Positions 1 to 61,137 are shown, counted from the first letter of the stretch. The stretch is 64,000 bases of DNA from Amorphochlora amoebiformis (GCA_054601695.1 BAAHQB010000075.1:248001-312000), one strand, 5' to 3'. Numbers and translations: made by a program. Notes: generated by a model not told the origin, from the letters alone.

Positions 1-18
1 TATATATATATATATATA

Positions 19-62
<44 letters not shown>

Positions 63-261
63 AATATATATGTATGTATCTCTCTCTCTCTCTCTCTATA
101 TATATACATATATATATATATATACATATATGAGTGCAGGGCATAAACAAGTATAGAGTGTATACGTACATAAAAAGTAAGTATATATCAATGTATATAT
201 ATACATATATATATATATATATAATTACATATATATATATACACATATACGTATATTTATA

Positions 262-724
<463 letters not shown>

Positions 725-758
725 TATTTTTACATACATATGTATAAATATATATTAC

Positions 759-3609
<2,851 letters not shown>

Positions 3610-4232
3610 AGATACCTATCAGCGTATGTATGTATTTACAACGTAAAGCACGCGCGGTATGCAAAATAACATCTCATCCATTGAAAAAAACCCTGAGATG
3701 TGTAAAGAAAGGACGTACAAAGCCCATAGTCTACACATGTGTGCATGGCCATAAAAATGAATGATAAACACACACAGTGCGTATACTGGTGTTCAGGTTG
3801 TATAAACATACTAATCTACAAATGAACATAGAAACATACTCGAAAGCACATATTTTCCGAATGCTGGAAGTATACGTGGCCAAGTGTACTCACTCATCGA
3901 CATGTGTACACGTGTCCCCATGTGTACATATTATGCATATCAACACCCCCACATATATGTATGGAATGTGCATTCGAGTCGAATTTATTATGTATACATG
4001 TATTTGTGCATAGAATACGAGAAGATACAAGAGTTGAAATAATTGACCCATCTCCTGCTATAAAAACACCATTTTCGCGCATTTTTTCAAATGGTGAATG
4101 CACCACATAGCCCTCTTCCTATTCTCGTTCATACACCCCGAAATATACCTTTAGTATACGCAGTGTGGGGGGACGTCGCAAAACCTTCCTCCCTCCTTCC
4201 CAAGGCGAATTTTCTAGGAGATTGTGTAACAA
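3610..4232. promoter_or_regulatory. Head-to-head spacer of the unknown gene and NUP43
   Basis: This is a unique-sequence spacer between two divergent starts and so should hold both promoters and 5' UTRs. At about 3645-3695 there is a diverged copy of the start region of the minus-strand gene, including its ATGGATGAG and a following CCGCGCG stretch. I see no further motif that I can name. Confidence 0.45.
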
Positions 4233-5602
4233 ATGAGTGATACATCGCAACGTCACGTTCAATATTATTGTGACCAGTTGAACGATCACGCTATTGGATA
4301 CCGATGCGCGCGGCGGCGGCTATGCTCGACCGAAAGGTGCTTCCTGACTGATGAGGTCGTGACAAGGAAATCAGAGAAGGCAATTTTTCAGGTACAAACG
4401 GTCCAATGGTCCAGGCCGAAAGGATCAAAGAGAGCGACCTACATCGCGGTCGGAATGGCGGGAGAACGGGTGAGCCTTGTTATCCTTGACGCTCCACGCC
4501 TAATTTCCAGATATACCATCAGAAAAATGACGTGAGGATATACCCGGTCAACTACAGCGCGCTGCAGGGAACCGAGAGCAAGGAGCCGATCGGCGAAAAC
4601 GAAGCGGCTTGGGTGTCCTGCGATGGAGACGTGACAGATATCCAGTTCATCGACGACAGACAGTTCTTTGCAGGAACCTCGGAGGGAGATATCTCTCTGT
4701 TCAAAGTGGATAAGAAGGTCACACTTCATTTGGAAGCCCAGTGCCCTACTTGCTCGTGTTTAAACACAATTCTGTCTCCACAGGGCAAACGTGTTGGAAT
4801 TCGAAAGATCCATTCACTGCAGCTACATCCCGGCGAAATCACAGCTATAAATCTGGATAAACCCTTGGTAACAAGCTTATTGCAATGTATCTCTTCGCGC
4901 CCGAAACACCTTGTATATGTCTCTCTCTATCCCCGAGAGCATAACACGGAACTAGGCCGGTTATGCTATTAAGATGTGAGTGTCAACCGAAAAAAGTTCC
5001 TAGAAAAATTGGTGCAGCGCGAACAACTCTATGAGCCTAGCATTGGCGATTGGAGCTACAGTGATGCGCACAGAATATATGTAAATACTTTTACATATAT
5101 ACATATTCTCATCTTTTATAAATATAATAAACCGTTATGACACGACTAATTAATTTACACAAATGCCAGTGAGCGGAAGGTAACCAAAAATCGTGAATTT
5201 TTCAGGAGAATATGCTCACCGTTTGCGACGCAGGGAAGGTCTCTGTATCTACTCTCGATGATCTCAAGGAGAAAGCATCATGTGGGCTATGATTTCCCGT
5301 CCCTCCGCTTTCCTCTCCCTCTCCTCCCGCCTCCCCCCCCCCTTTGATGCCTGTAGAGAGAGGTAGGAAGGGGGGAAAGAAACATGGGGAGAGGAGGAAG
5401 GAAACGCCATTGTATCTTAAGATCTGCACGATTGATTAACAGATTTCACAAAGAGTCCCATTCACGACGTCGCGTGGTCTCCAGGATCAGCAAACGAGTT
5501 TTTTACGGTGAGCATAACGATTGAAGAAATCACCCTTGGCCTAACCCCATATTATATATAAGAAAAATACACATATATCTATATAGACATATACATATAT
5601 AC

Positions 5603-5633
<31 letters not shown>

Positions 5634-5638
5634 GACAT

Positions 5639-5675
<37 letters not shown>

Positions 5676-5698
5676 ATATAATATATATATAACGAAAA

Positions 5699-5731
<33 letters not shown>

Positions 5732-5757
5732 GTAGCAACACATATGTATATGTACCC

Positions 5758-5816
<59 letters not shown>

Positions 5817-5824
5817 GATGTACC

Positions 5825-5869
<45 letters not shown>

Positions 5870-5957
5870 TATATAGATGTACCCATACATATATATACAC
5901 ATGTGTATATGCATATATGTATATATACATATATAGTATATATATATATATATAGTA

Positions 5958-6001
<44 letters not shown>

Positions 6002-6016
6002 ACACTGCTATGTATG

Positions 6017-6056
<40 letters not shown>

Positions 6057-6921
6057 TATGTACGTGTGTGTGTGTATATACATATTTGCGTTTATGTAAA
6101 TCTATCAAACCCTAACCTTCAGAGCACTGTCTCCAGCCCCATCCCTTCCTTTCCCTATCCCTAACCCTATCCTAACCCCATCTACACTCGTACTGTAATA
6201 AAACTCAATATACGGTATTTAAGGTCGGTATGGGAGCTCGCTTGCAGCTGTGGGACCTGCGAGCATTTAAGCCAACGCAAGCGTGCTCGTATCAATCGAG
6301 CTCGTTCATGTGCTGCGACACATCGAGTAGATGGGAGACGACGGATGGTACCATCGTCGCCACAGGTTTCCCTTTCTCTCTCTCTCTCTCTCTCTCTCCC
6401 TCTCTCCCGTTTTCCCTCTGTCTCGTTATCTCTCGGCCTTTGTCCTAACTCGACTCCTTTTAGAAATTCTCTAACACTATTTTTTTCTCAGGTTCAGACG
6501 ATGGGAAGATATGTCTTTGGGATTCGAGGAAGCTAAAGATCCCCATGACAGTTAGCGAGGCTCATCAAAGCGTGGTATGTGATTCGATTTTATAAGAGTG
6601 CGAAGTTGCCGGAGAATACTTAGCATCTGATGTCCCCAGGTCTGGAAGATCAAATTCCTTGCGGGCAGCACTGATGTCACGGTCTCCTGCGGTGAGGATG
6701 GGCGACTGATAGCCTTGGACTTCAGGAGTTTCGCACACATCGGGCCTTACAACTCCGAGGAAAAGGGACCGATTTCCAAGGTTCTAGTTCAGGAAGATCT
6801 GTCAATCAATTGTGTTGACTATGAGAAAGAGGCTCATTGGTTGGTGACCGGGTCTGAGTCTGGGTCTATTCGGTTTTATCCAAATGAAGATCGCTCTAGT
6901 AGACAAATGATTCTGGCGTAG
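4233..6921 (+). CDS. NUP43: Nucleoporin Nup43, WD40 protein of the Y-complex
   Basis: Nup43 is a seven-bladed WD40 propeller in the Nup107-160 (Y) scaffold complex of the nuclear pore. Exons by phase: 4233-4469, 4511-4867, 5206-5281, 5443-5507, 6224-6365, 6492-6574, 6640-6921 (TAG). The joined frame is 1242 nt, 413 aa, close to animal Nup43 (about 380). Visible WD40 pieces in order: [19 protein letters not shown], then [17 protein letters not shown] running into [31 protein letters not shown] and, at the C-terminus, [15 protein letters not shown]. The order and the C-terminal blade match Nup43 better than a generic WD40 protein. Introns range from 41 bases (4470-4510) to 716 bases (5508-6223); only the last is swollen with TA. 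The ATG at 4233 is the first in frame, but a further 5' exon cannot be excluded. I saw no edge copies in this gene. Confidence 0.8.
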
Positions 6922-7259
6922 TCAGCACAAAGTCTAGCTAGCCAGCGGCTACCAGTTATCTAGTTGAAAATTTGTAATTCTATGAAAATTACTAACTTAC
7001 GGCTCTAACTACTAATTATTAGAATTGGGGTTTCAGGTTAATTTTTTACAATTAATTCTACTAGTTTCACAGCACTAGGCCTCAAGCGACTAGAGCGATT
7101 GAAATTCGCTGCACTAAGCTAGTAAGCTGCTCACTCTAGCTGCATAGTCTAGGTCAAAGTCAGATCTGAGTTAATGTGTATACTAGAACCGATTTAATCC
7201 TCGCTAGAGTATTTAATGATATAAATTTTAACGCTCTGGAGGCTAAACTGCGACTTTTT
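6922..7259. other. Convergent spacer, CTAG-rich
   Basis: This spacer lies between the NUP43 stop and the HemW stop. It has no long TA run but contains many CTAG and TAGCTA words. A similar texture is seen at about 47300-47700, also between convergent genes. It must hold both 3' UTRs. I could not place poly(A) signals with confidence. Confidence 0.5.
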
Positions 7260-23538
<16,279 letters not shown>

Positions 23539-24472
23539 CTATTTCAAGGTGTAGATAAAACATAATGGATTTGAAGGCTAACGTAGTGATAAGGTTGAAA
23601 TTGTGGTCATGGATTAGTTGGATTTTGATGGGGATGGGATGTGAAAATGCGTGCATGCATACATATACTGACTGGAAAAATGCGAGCATGCGCATCCTCA
23701 TGTGTTTCATGGGTCGTGAGAGCACCACACCAGTCTTGTAAGTAAGTCAGGCATTCACCACTCGTGGGAGAAGTATAATATTTGCAGGAATATATTGTAA
23801 GTGCTTACGGAGGGTACGATGGGACGTCTTTGGACGGCTTGCCGGCACCTAAAAACTGTCGCAGTAGGCTTCGGGCGAACAAAGACGGAGAATAGTATAG
23901 CCAGAGATAGAAATTGTATCATTTACGACCAGGCCTTTCCCTGATGGCGTTCGGAGCACGAGCCACCGTGGTCGTCACAAAGAGTGACAGCTTCCAGCGA
24001 CTGTCCCGGACATCGGCGGGACATCGCAGATGACCACGCGTGGGGAGACATCCTGGTCTCCTCCGTTCTCTACCTTTTTTTGTGCCTGATACACCTTCCC
24101 GCACTCTCTAGCCCCGGATTTATTCGAGGATAAATTATAATATCGACTTTGGGGGCCTGGATGAGGACGAGGGCTGTGATAGTGGGGGTAATAGTGGGGT
24201 TGGTGGTTCTCGGGCCGGAAGTGAAGCGGGGAGGGAGATTTGGCGGGAGGCAATTGAGGGTTGGAGATGTTCTTTCTTCTTTTTTTCTTGTTTATTCCTC
24301 GCTTTTTCTTGTTCTATTCTTGTTTACACGTTTCTTTTTACCTGTTTTTCCTGTTGGAGGTTGCGATTTGTTTGATTTTTTTTTGGTTTTGATGATTGAG
24401 TGTATGTGTATACGTGTTTGTCGTTGCATATTCGTGTTTATTTGTGTACATCCCTCTCTCTCTTTCTTTCTT

Positions 24473-24538
<66 letters not shown>

Positions 24539-24690
24539 TGCGTATATAATGTATTTGTCTATATGTAATAGTATAAAATTAAATCAAGATATATGTACTA
24601 CATGTTAATCTAAATACATATTTCCGTATATATATATATATATATATATTATACGTATCATATATACATACATATATATATTATATATAT

Positions 24691-24749
<59 letters not shown>

Positions 24750-25279
24750 TATATACATATATATATAATTTTATATCTGAAAATATACCATGCGTAATTA
24801 ATCAGATATATTCACATACGTATCCATGCGTAATGAATCAGATATATTCACATACGTATCCATGTGTAATTAATCAGATATATTCACATACGTATCCATA
24901 CGTAATTAATCAGATATATTCACATACGTATCCATGTGTAATTAATCAGATATATTCACATACGCATCCATGCGTAATATATTCACAATCGTATACATGC
25001 GTAATTAATCAGATATATTCACATACGTATCCATACGTAATTAATCAGATATATTCACATACGTATCCATGCGTAATTAATCAGATATATTCACATACAT
25101 ATCCATGTGTAATTAATCAGATATATTTACATACGCATGCGTAATTAATGAGATATATTCACATACGCATGCGTAATTAATCAGATATATTCACATACGC
25201 ATGCGTAATTAATGAGATATATTCACATACAGATGCGTAATTAATCAGATATATTCACATACATATCCACCGGTATTAG
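23539..25279. other. Head-to-head spacer of HemW and the RRM gene
   Basis: This unique sequence (23539-24450) should contain the missing first exon and promoter of HemW. On minus, ATG codons with short open frames lie at about 24000-24070, but I could not join any of them to exon 23375-23538. A CT run at 24450-24502, TA runs at 24502-24775 and a 36-bp tandem array fill the rest. Confidence 0.5.
24784..25265. repeat. 36-bp tandem array, about 13 copies
   Basis: The unit is gcgtaattaatcagatatat followed by tcacatacgtatccat. The right-hand copies are shortened. The last copy grades into the sequence just before the ATG at 25280, so it may be another amplified exon or promoter edge. Confidence 0.85.
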
Positions 25280-25384
25280 ATGAATCCAACGTCCCCCCGC
25301 AAACGACCAGACACATCTCCATCATGGACCCTCTCTGGAATAGCAAACAGGATATGGTATGCCAATTCACCTAAACCTAGCTGT

Positions 25385-25453
<69 letters not shown>

Positions 25454-25590
25454 CGTGTGTGTACAATATCCATATTATATTTACACACGTGCATATGAAT
25501 GTGTTTACACATGTGCATATGAATATATGAACGTGATATATGCAGATAACAAAATACCAATATATAAATTCATATATATATATATATACC

Positions 25591-25650
<60 letters not shown>

Positions 25651-26305
25651 CATACATATATATATATATATATATTTACACATATATATACATATACACA
25701 TACACACACACACATAACTACAACATCCATATATACATAACACGAAAACATCCCGCATAAATACACACGAAAAAAAAAAAAGACACAAAAACATATCCCA
25801 TCCTTCAGGGGAACCGTCCGTGGTCTCGCCCGCATACCTTTCTCAACCCCCGCCCCTTCTCGGCACGAGCACGTGTCCCCCCCCCCCCCCCCCCCCCCCA
25901 CCTCGATAGGGGGGGGGGAGAGAAAACAGAATTTAAAATTCAAAAATAGAAGTCTTATCCAAACGGCAACCAGATTACCCACAAAGCCATTTGACCCATT
26001 ACAGGTTAGGGTTAAGGATAGCGTTAGGGTTAGGGTTAGGGTTGGGGTTAGGATCAGGATAAAGGGTTAGGGTTAGGGTTAGGGTTAGGGTTAGGGTTAG
26101 GGTTTGGGTTTGGGTTGGGGTTAGGGTTAGGGTTAGGGTTAGGATTAGGATGAGGTTAGGGTACGTAGGTTTTACTTGTGCTAGAGGGTATATTTACACA
26201 AATATACATACATATATGTCATATATATTATAAATATTATATATATATATATATGTATATATATAATATTATATAAATACACACACGCACACACACACAT
26301 ATATG

Positions 26306-26395
<90 letters not shown>

Positions 26396-26634
26396 TATAA
26401 AGGTTGGGGTAACGGATGTTAGGGTTAGGTTAGGGTTAGGTTTAGGGCTAGGATTGGGGTTAGGGTTAGGGTTAGGGGTAGGGTTAGGGTTAGGGTTAGG
26501 TCTAGGGTTAGGGTTAGGGCTAGGGTTAGGGGTTAGTTTTAGTCATCAACTCTTTCCCTCTCTCTTTCTCTCTTCCCTCTTTCTCATCGCATCACTCTCT
26601 CTCCCTCTTATATCTCCCCCTCTCTCTCTTTTCT

Positions 26635-26665
<31 letters not shown>

Positions 26666-26965
26666 TTTCTTCTCTCTTTCATTCTCTCCCTCTCTCCCCA
26701 CTCTCTCTACCTCTCTCCCCCCTCTCTCTCCTCTCTCTGGCTTCCCCATTCCTCTCTCTCTCTCCTCTTTCTCTCTCTCCTCTTTCTCTCTCTCCTCTTT
26801 CTCTCTCTCCTCTTTCTCTCTCTCAAGCCCCCTCTCTTCCCTCTCCCTGACGTTTCTATCTGTGTGATGATGACAGGAATTCAGGGTGTACGTGAGAGGG
26901 CTTCCTGGGAATGTAACGGCTGGCGAAGTGCGAAAGTCATTTGAGGAATATGGGTGAGTGATTTC

Positions 26966-27033
<68 letters not shown>

Positions 27034-27086
27034 GGGTGAGTGATTTCGTAGTGTATGGGTTTATGTATGTATGGATGGATGAATGG

Positions 27087-27182
<96 letters not shown>

Positions 27183-27259
27183 GTGTGTGTGTGTATATGT
27201 CTGTCTGTGTTATATGTATATTTGTACATATATACATATATCTTTTTACATATATATCT

Positions 27260-27294
<35 letters not shown>

Positions 27295-27338
27295 TGTATG
27301 TAGTTATGTATATATGTATAATATATGCATTTTTTTGT

Positions 27339-27389
<51 letters not shown>

Positions 27390-27800
27390 CCTATCTCTCT
27401 CCCTCTCTGTGTCTCTCTCTTTCTCTCTCCCTCTCTCTATGTCTCTCTCCCTCTCTCCCTCTCTCTGTTTCTCTCCCTCTCTCTCTGTCTCTCTCGCTCT
27501 CTCTCTTTTGTTTTCTCTCTAATGTGTATATTTTATAATATTGTTAGAACTATTATATATTGTTTACATGTATATTGTAATAAATACATGATACATACAT
27601 ATATTATATATATGTATATATATATATATATAGGTCGGTGTCAGATACAATGATTCCACGGGCTCACAATCAACTATCTAGAGGGTATGTATGCATATGT
27701 ACATGTACATATATGTATATATAATATATGTATGTATATGTATATGTATGTATATATATGTATATGTATATGTATGTGTATATATATATATGTATGTGTG

Positions 27801-27855
<55 letters not shown>

Positions 27856-27917
27856 CACAATCAATTCTCTAGAGGGTATATTCACATAAACATACATATA
27901 TGTCATATGTATTATAC

Positions 27918-27964
<47 letters not shown>

Positions 27965-27995
27965 TATACATATTATAAATACACACACATGTATG

Positions 27996-28027
<32 letters not shown>

Positions 28028-28087
28028 CACACATATACATTCACATACGTATACATTTGGAATATATGCATATACACATACATACAC

Positions 28088-28128
<41 letters not shown>

Positions 28129-28213
28129 CACATAGATTCGCATTTGTAACAATGGGGTCTCCAGAGGATTTCAAGGCAGTTTCTTGGAAGGGTATACATA
28201 CATATTATATATT

Positions 28214-28255
<42 letters not shown>

Positions 28256-29628
28256 AATATATATATATTACATATGTTTCCATGCATTTACGTATCATAC
28301 ATATCACATACATATATACATGCAAACATGCTTATATACATGCATACGCACATACATACAGTTACACACATACATACATACATACATACATTAGTAAATA
28401 TATACAAGCATATATGTCATACATACAAGCATACATATATACATACATACGTACATACATACAGTTACACACATACATACATACATACATACATACATAC
28501 ATTCGTAAATATATACGCACATTTATATCATACATACAAGCATACATACATACATACACACATACACACACACATACATACATACGTACATACATACATA
28601 CATACATACACACATACATACACAAATACATGCATACATACATACATACATACATACGTTAATATATACACACATACATACATACATACATACAGATATA
28701 CATACATACATACACACACACACAAATACATCTATGCATACATACATACATACGTTAATATATACACACATACACACATACATACATACATGCATACACA
28801 CATACATACATACGCATACACATACATACATACATACATACACACATACATACATACACATACATACATACTTAAGTACATACATACATACGTTAATATA
28901 TGCTACACATACACACATACATCATAAATACATACATACGTACATACACACATACGTACACACTACATACATACATTCACATACATACATACATACATAC
29001 GTAAATATATACACATACATACATATCATGCATACAAACATACATACATACATACATACATACATACATACCCACATACATACATACATTCACATACATA
29101 CATACATACATACGTAAATATATACACACACATACATATCATGCATACAAACATACATACATACATACATACATACCTACATACACACTATATACATACA
29201 TTCACATACACATACATACATACATACATACGTAAATATATACACACAGATACATACATACATACATACAGACATACATACATACATCCATACATACACA
29301 CATACATACATACATACACACTACATACATACATTCACATACATACATACATACATACGTAAATATATACACACACATACATATCATGCATACAAACATA
29401 CAAACATACATACATACATACATACCTACATACACACTATATACATACATTCACATACACATACATACATACATACATACGTAAATATATACACACAGAT
29501 ACATACATACATACATACATACATACATACATACATACATCCATACATACACACATACATACATACATACACACTACATACATACATTCACATACATACA
29601 TACATACATACGTAAATATATACCACAT

Positions 29629-29659
<31 letters not shown>

Positions 29660-30254
29660 TACATACACTCACACACATACATACACACATACGTAAACAT
29701 ACACACACACATACATATCATACATACAAACATACATACATACATACATACATCCGTAAATACATTTACAAACATACAATGCATTCACACACATACATAC
29801 ACACATACGTAAACATAAACACACACATACATATCATACATACAAACATACATACATACATACATACATCCGTAAATACATTTACAAACATACAATGCAT
29901 TCAACACATACATACACACATACGTAAACATAAACACACACATACATATCATACATACAAACATACATACATACATACATACATCCGTAAATACATTTAC
30001 AAACACACAATGCATTCAACACATACATACACACATACGTAAACATAAACACACACACGTAAATATACACACACACATACATATCATAAATACAAACATA
30101 CACACATGCATACATGCGTACATACACTTACACACATACATGTAAACAGGTGGTCTCTGTTAGAGGGCGAATAGTCGAATGCCGTAGGGCTTGGCCAAGT
30201 ATTGTCAAGGATTCGAAGACTACATTTTTACCCGAAGCTGATATTGGTATGTAT

Positions 30255-30287
<33 letters not shown>

Positions 30288-30291
30288 GGTA

Positions 30292-30354
<63 letters not shown>

Positions 30355-30440
30355 TGGCCAAGTATTGTCAAGGACTCGAAGACTACATTTTTACCCGAAG
30401 CTAATATCGGTTTTATAGCGTGGATATATATGTATATATG

Positions 30441-30473
<33 letters not shown>

Positions 30474-30580
30474 AAATATACATATATATGTGTGTGTGTA
30501 TGTATGTATATATATTATATTATATATATATATACATATATACATATATATTATGTATATACGTGTATATATTATCCATA

Positions 30581-30629
<49 letters not shown>

Positions 30630-30710
30630 ATAATGTAATAGACTTAAGGAATGACGACGAATTTCTGCGGTTTATTGAGGCCTATAGGATGGTCTCACCT
30701 AGGTATATAC

Positions 30711-30753
<43 letters not shown>

Positions 30754-30887
30754 ATATATATATATATGTATGTATATGTATATATATGTATATATATATA
30801 TATATGTATGATATTTATATATGTAATGTTATACTTGTATAATATATATTTTTGCGGTTTATTGAGGCCTATAGCATGGTCTCACCT

Positions 30888-30928
<41 letters not shown>

Positions 30929-31179
30929 ATTTATATATGTATTGTATGTTATAATTGTATAATATATATATATATATATATGCATAATATATATAGATAG
31001 ATTATTATAAACATAAAAAAATGTGTATATATATTCTGTAAGTACGTTTTACGAAAACACATATGTATGTGTACACATAAGTATAAATACATGTACATAT
31101 GTAGTATATCTATGTGTAGTATATGTTTATAATACATATCTACAGAAGATGCACACATATATACATAAGATATAATATA

Positions 31180-31210
<31 letters not shown>

Positions 31211-31447
31211 GTTAATATATGTGTATGTGAACGTGTATATCATTATAATATATATAAATATATAGATATATTTCCATGCATATATATATATGTATATACA
31301 TATATACATATATACATATATATATATATATGTTTAAATATATACATATAAATAATATATATATATGTGTATATATATATATATATATATAATACGTATT
31401 TCACATCTAGGTTTGTGGGTGCTCACGATAGACTTGCTGACATGTAA
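25280..31447 (+). CDS. Small single-RRM RNA-binding protein
   Basis: Exons: 25280-25356 (ATG), 25809-25872, 26877-26953, 27634-27684, 28136-28178, 30150-30246, 30642-30702, 31411-31447 (TAA). The total is 507 nt, 168 aa. One RNA recognition motif occupies about residues 48-125: RNP2 is VYVRGLP, RNP1 is RGFAFVTM, and GRIVECRRA closes the fold. The tail [18 protein letters not shown] is not recognised. The first two exons rest on phase agreement only. The end of exon 5 is uncertain: a GTTTCT donor after 28178 keeps frame, whereas the better-looking GTATAC donor after 28191 would need another exon. RNA target and compartment cannot be told. The stop codon sits at the first base of a CCCTAA array. 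Confidence 0.75.
25873..25920 (+). repeat. Poly-C / poly-G hairpin at an exon donor
   Basis: About 20 C are followed within ten bases by about 10 G, next to the proposed GTGTCC donor of exon 25809-25872. It could fold as a very stable RNA or DNA hairpin or form a quadruplex. Confidence 0.85.
26005..26540 (+). repeat. TTAGGG arrays in RRM intron 2
   Basis: Two blocks, 26005-26160 and 26405-26535, are separated by TA. They contain variants such as TTTGGG, GTTGGGG and CTAGGG. They read TTAGGG in the sense strand of the gene. Confidence 0.9.
26540..26860 (+). repeat. CT tract before the RRM exon 3 acceptor
   Basis: About 320 bases of CT with scattered CCC and ATT, ending a few bases before the acceptor at 26876. 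It acts at least formally as an enlarged polypyrimidine tract. Confidence 0.9.
27030..27915 (+). repeat. Donor-edge copies of RRM exons 3 and 4
   Basis: At 27030-27060 the end of exon 3 (TATGGGTGAGTGATTTCG) is repeated. At 27848-27915 the end of exon 4 (CTAGAGGGTAT) with intron start is repeated. A sequence like the latter also occurs at 26180-26230 in the preceding intron. Confidence 0.8.
28300..30140 (+). repeat. ACAT tetranucleotide block with higher-order repeats
   Basis: About 1.8 kb of CATA/ACAT repeats fill the intron between exons 28136-28178 and 30150-30246. Longer units are superimposed: a block of about 190-240 bases marked by gtaaatatataca recurs at 28660-29600, and one of about 120 bases marked by catccgtaaatacatttaca at 29690-30010. 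The Tyr-Ile-His-Thr open frames are artefacts. Confidence 0.9.
30353..30895 (+). repeat. Donor-edge copies of RRM exons 6 and 7
   Basis: At 30353-30414 the 3' half of exon 30150-30246 is repeated with four changes. At 30852-30895 the 3' half of exon 30642-30702 and its donor are repeated. Each lies downstream of its exon. Confidence 0.9.
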
Positions 31448-31656
31448 ACCCTAACCCTAACCCTAACCCTAACCCTAACCCTAACCCTAACTCGAACTCT
31501 AACCCCAACCCTAACCCTAACCCTAACCCTAGCCCTGAAGCTGCCTAACCCTAACCCTAGAATTAACCCTAACAACATTTCTCGCCCTAACCCTAACCCT
31601 GACCCAAACGCAAACCCTAACCCTAACCCTAGCCCTAACCCTAACCCTAACCCTAG

Positions 31657-31687
<31 letters not shown>

Positions 31688-31708
31688 CCGTAACCCTAAC
31701 CCTAACAT
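31445..31708 (+). repeat. CCCTAA array abutting the RRM stop codon
   Basis: CCCTAA repeats with a few variants start at the stop codon of the RRM gene (ACATGTAAACCCTAA) and run to just before an ATAG acceptor used by the next gene model. Confidence 0.95.
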
Positions 31709-31710
31709 AG

Positions 31711-47150
<15,440 letters not shown>

Positions 47151-48052
47151 ATCAAAGTATAAAAATGCTGAGCGAAAAAGAGACAATCGGCAATAATACA
47201 TCCGACCCTCGCTAGACCTATGAAAAAAACATTCAACTATTAGTAACAAAGAGCCCTTTGCTACATGACGTTACTCTAAATACTCTCCGAAACAGCCTGA
47301 GATAGTAATATATAAAGTGTCCTATATCTAGTATATCTGCTAGATGTAGTATCTATATCTAGTAATATTAGCCTAGGAACACTAGATCATCACAGCTAGT
47401 AGTATATTAATTATAAGATATAGTTACTGTATATATACATATATGTGTGTGTGTATATACGCATACATGTATATGCATGTGTTATGTATATATATATATA
47501 TACACTGATATGTATATATATATTCATTATATATATATATATATATATCAAGTATATCTAGATATATCTATATCTCGCTTATCTAGATTGACTAGATCTA
47601 GTAGTGATGACTAGATAATGCCTATGATGCTTAGAGATACTAGAGATAGGTTTTTTAACGTATAGACTAGTAGACACGTGTCAAAATCTTGTTAGTCCTG
47701 GTAGAGTCCGGGGCGTCATCGAGGGCTACTGTCTAGACTGTAGGGATGTGGATGACTTTAGGCATATTCAAAAGGATGCTCAACTAGTCAAGCCGTTTCA
47801 CATCACGTTTCACAACGACGGAGTATGGGCAAAGACAGTCCAGACAGTAGGATTAGTCGATCTTACATCCGAATTTATTATTATTACAAATACAACACAA
47901 TCTTGCGACGCCTACGTCCAGTACGTCTACTATGTACGTGAAGTAGATGGGTCTAGATCCAGTATAGAAGTTCACGCGCTCGGAAAACATATACACATAA
48001 AAAAAGCTTGGAGAGTCCAGTCGCAGACAATAAAAAGACCTCGAATCGCGAA
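47151..48052. other. Convergent spacer, CTAG-rich, with a long open frame
   Basis: This spacer holds the 3' ends of the unknown plus-strand gene and of the minus-strand myotubularin gene. At 47160-47640 it is rich in CTAG and TAGTA words. A plus-strand frame is open from about 47640 to 48260 (for example LVKPFHITFHNDGVW and SCDAYVQYVYYVREVDG). It overlaps the last myotubularin exon in antisense. I recognise no domain, so I do not call it a gene. Confidence 0.4.
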
Positions 48053-60308
<12,256 letters not shown>

Positions 60309-60526
60309 ACGAGCTTTAGTAAGAAGCTGTGCCTCCAACGTCGGCCATCGGGGGACGTTCGGAGATTCCGGCAAGCGACTGGTCTCTCGGAGACTCTCTC
60401 ATAACCGGGGATCCCCGAGAATCTCGATTCAGTCCCTGGAAAACCTCTGGGGATTCGGGTTCCACCACGCTTCCATGGTGTCTGTTATTGGGGAATAGCA
60501 TTCTAAGTTCAGTCCATGGCGGAAGG
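60309..60526. promoter_or_regulatory. Compact bidirectional promoter, myotubularin / CFAP99
   Basis: Only 218 bases separate the two proposed ATG codons and both frames stay open through much of the spacer. The sequence is GC-richer than the window average and has no TA run. I see no named motif. Confidence 0.5.
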
Positions 60527-60999
60527 ATGATTTCAACAAAAAAGAGCCCCAAAAAGCGGTCGAAGGGCTTGCTGAAGTCTTGTTGCAGGATGATGGAGAC
60601 ATACAAGCCCTCGGCCATGACCCCCTCGACCCACGTAGAAGAATTCCTGGCGCGGGAAAAAATAACAGACGAAGACCGGGTCGATTTCCACCGTGAGGTG
60701 ATGTATGGGTCGCAGCGGTACGCCAAGATGCTGAAAGCCGTTGTGGATGGGCTGTATGCGAAGCATTCGTCGATGGTGAATCGTCTTGATCGGTCTTTGT
60801 ACACGATTTTGACGTATTTGACTTTCCATCGGATGGAGGAGATGAGTTTTGAGGGGTATAGGGGGGTTTTAGGGTCGTTGGAACCGCACAAGATTTACGT
60901 ATTTCTTCAATTTCTTTTCTCCGAGGTGGGTTCTCAACGTTATGTGTACACGTAAAGAATAATTTATGTTTAGGTACATATCTGTATGTATGTATGTAG

Positions 61000-61067
<68 letters not shown>

Positions 61068-61086
61068 CATATGTATATTATATATG

Positions 61087-61137
<51 letters not shown>

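Noticed and set aside
4757-4782. A 26-base intron in NUP43 exon 2
   Set aside because: The bases have GT...AG ends, but removal shifts the frame into a stop. The frame is open without splicing and matches Nup43 on both sides.
23919-24253. Minus-strand open frames of 60-90 codons as HemW first exon or a separate gene
   Set aside because: None joins exon 23375-23538 in phase with a convincing donor, and their composition is biased. They are left unassigned.
31448-31708. A true chromosome end
   Set aside because: The array is short, degenerate and flanked on both sides by genes. All TTAGGG/CCCTAA blocks here are interstitial and occur in both orientations.
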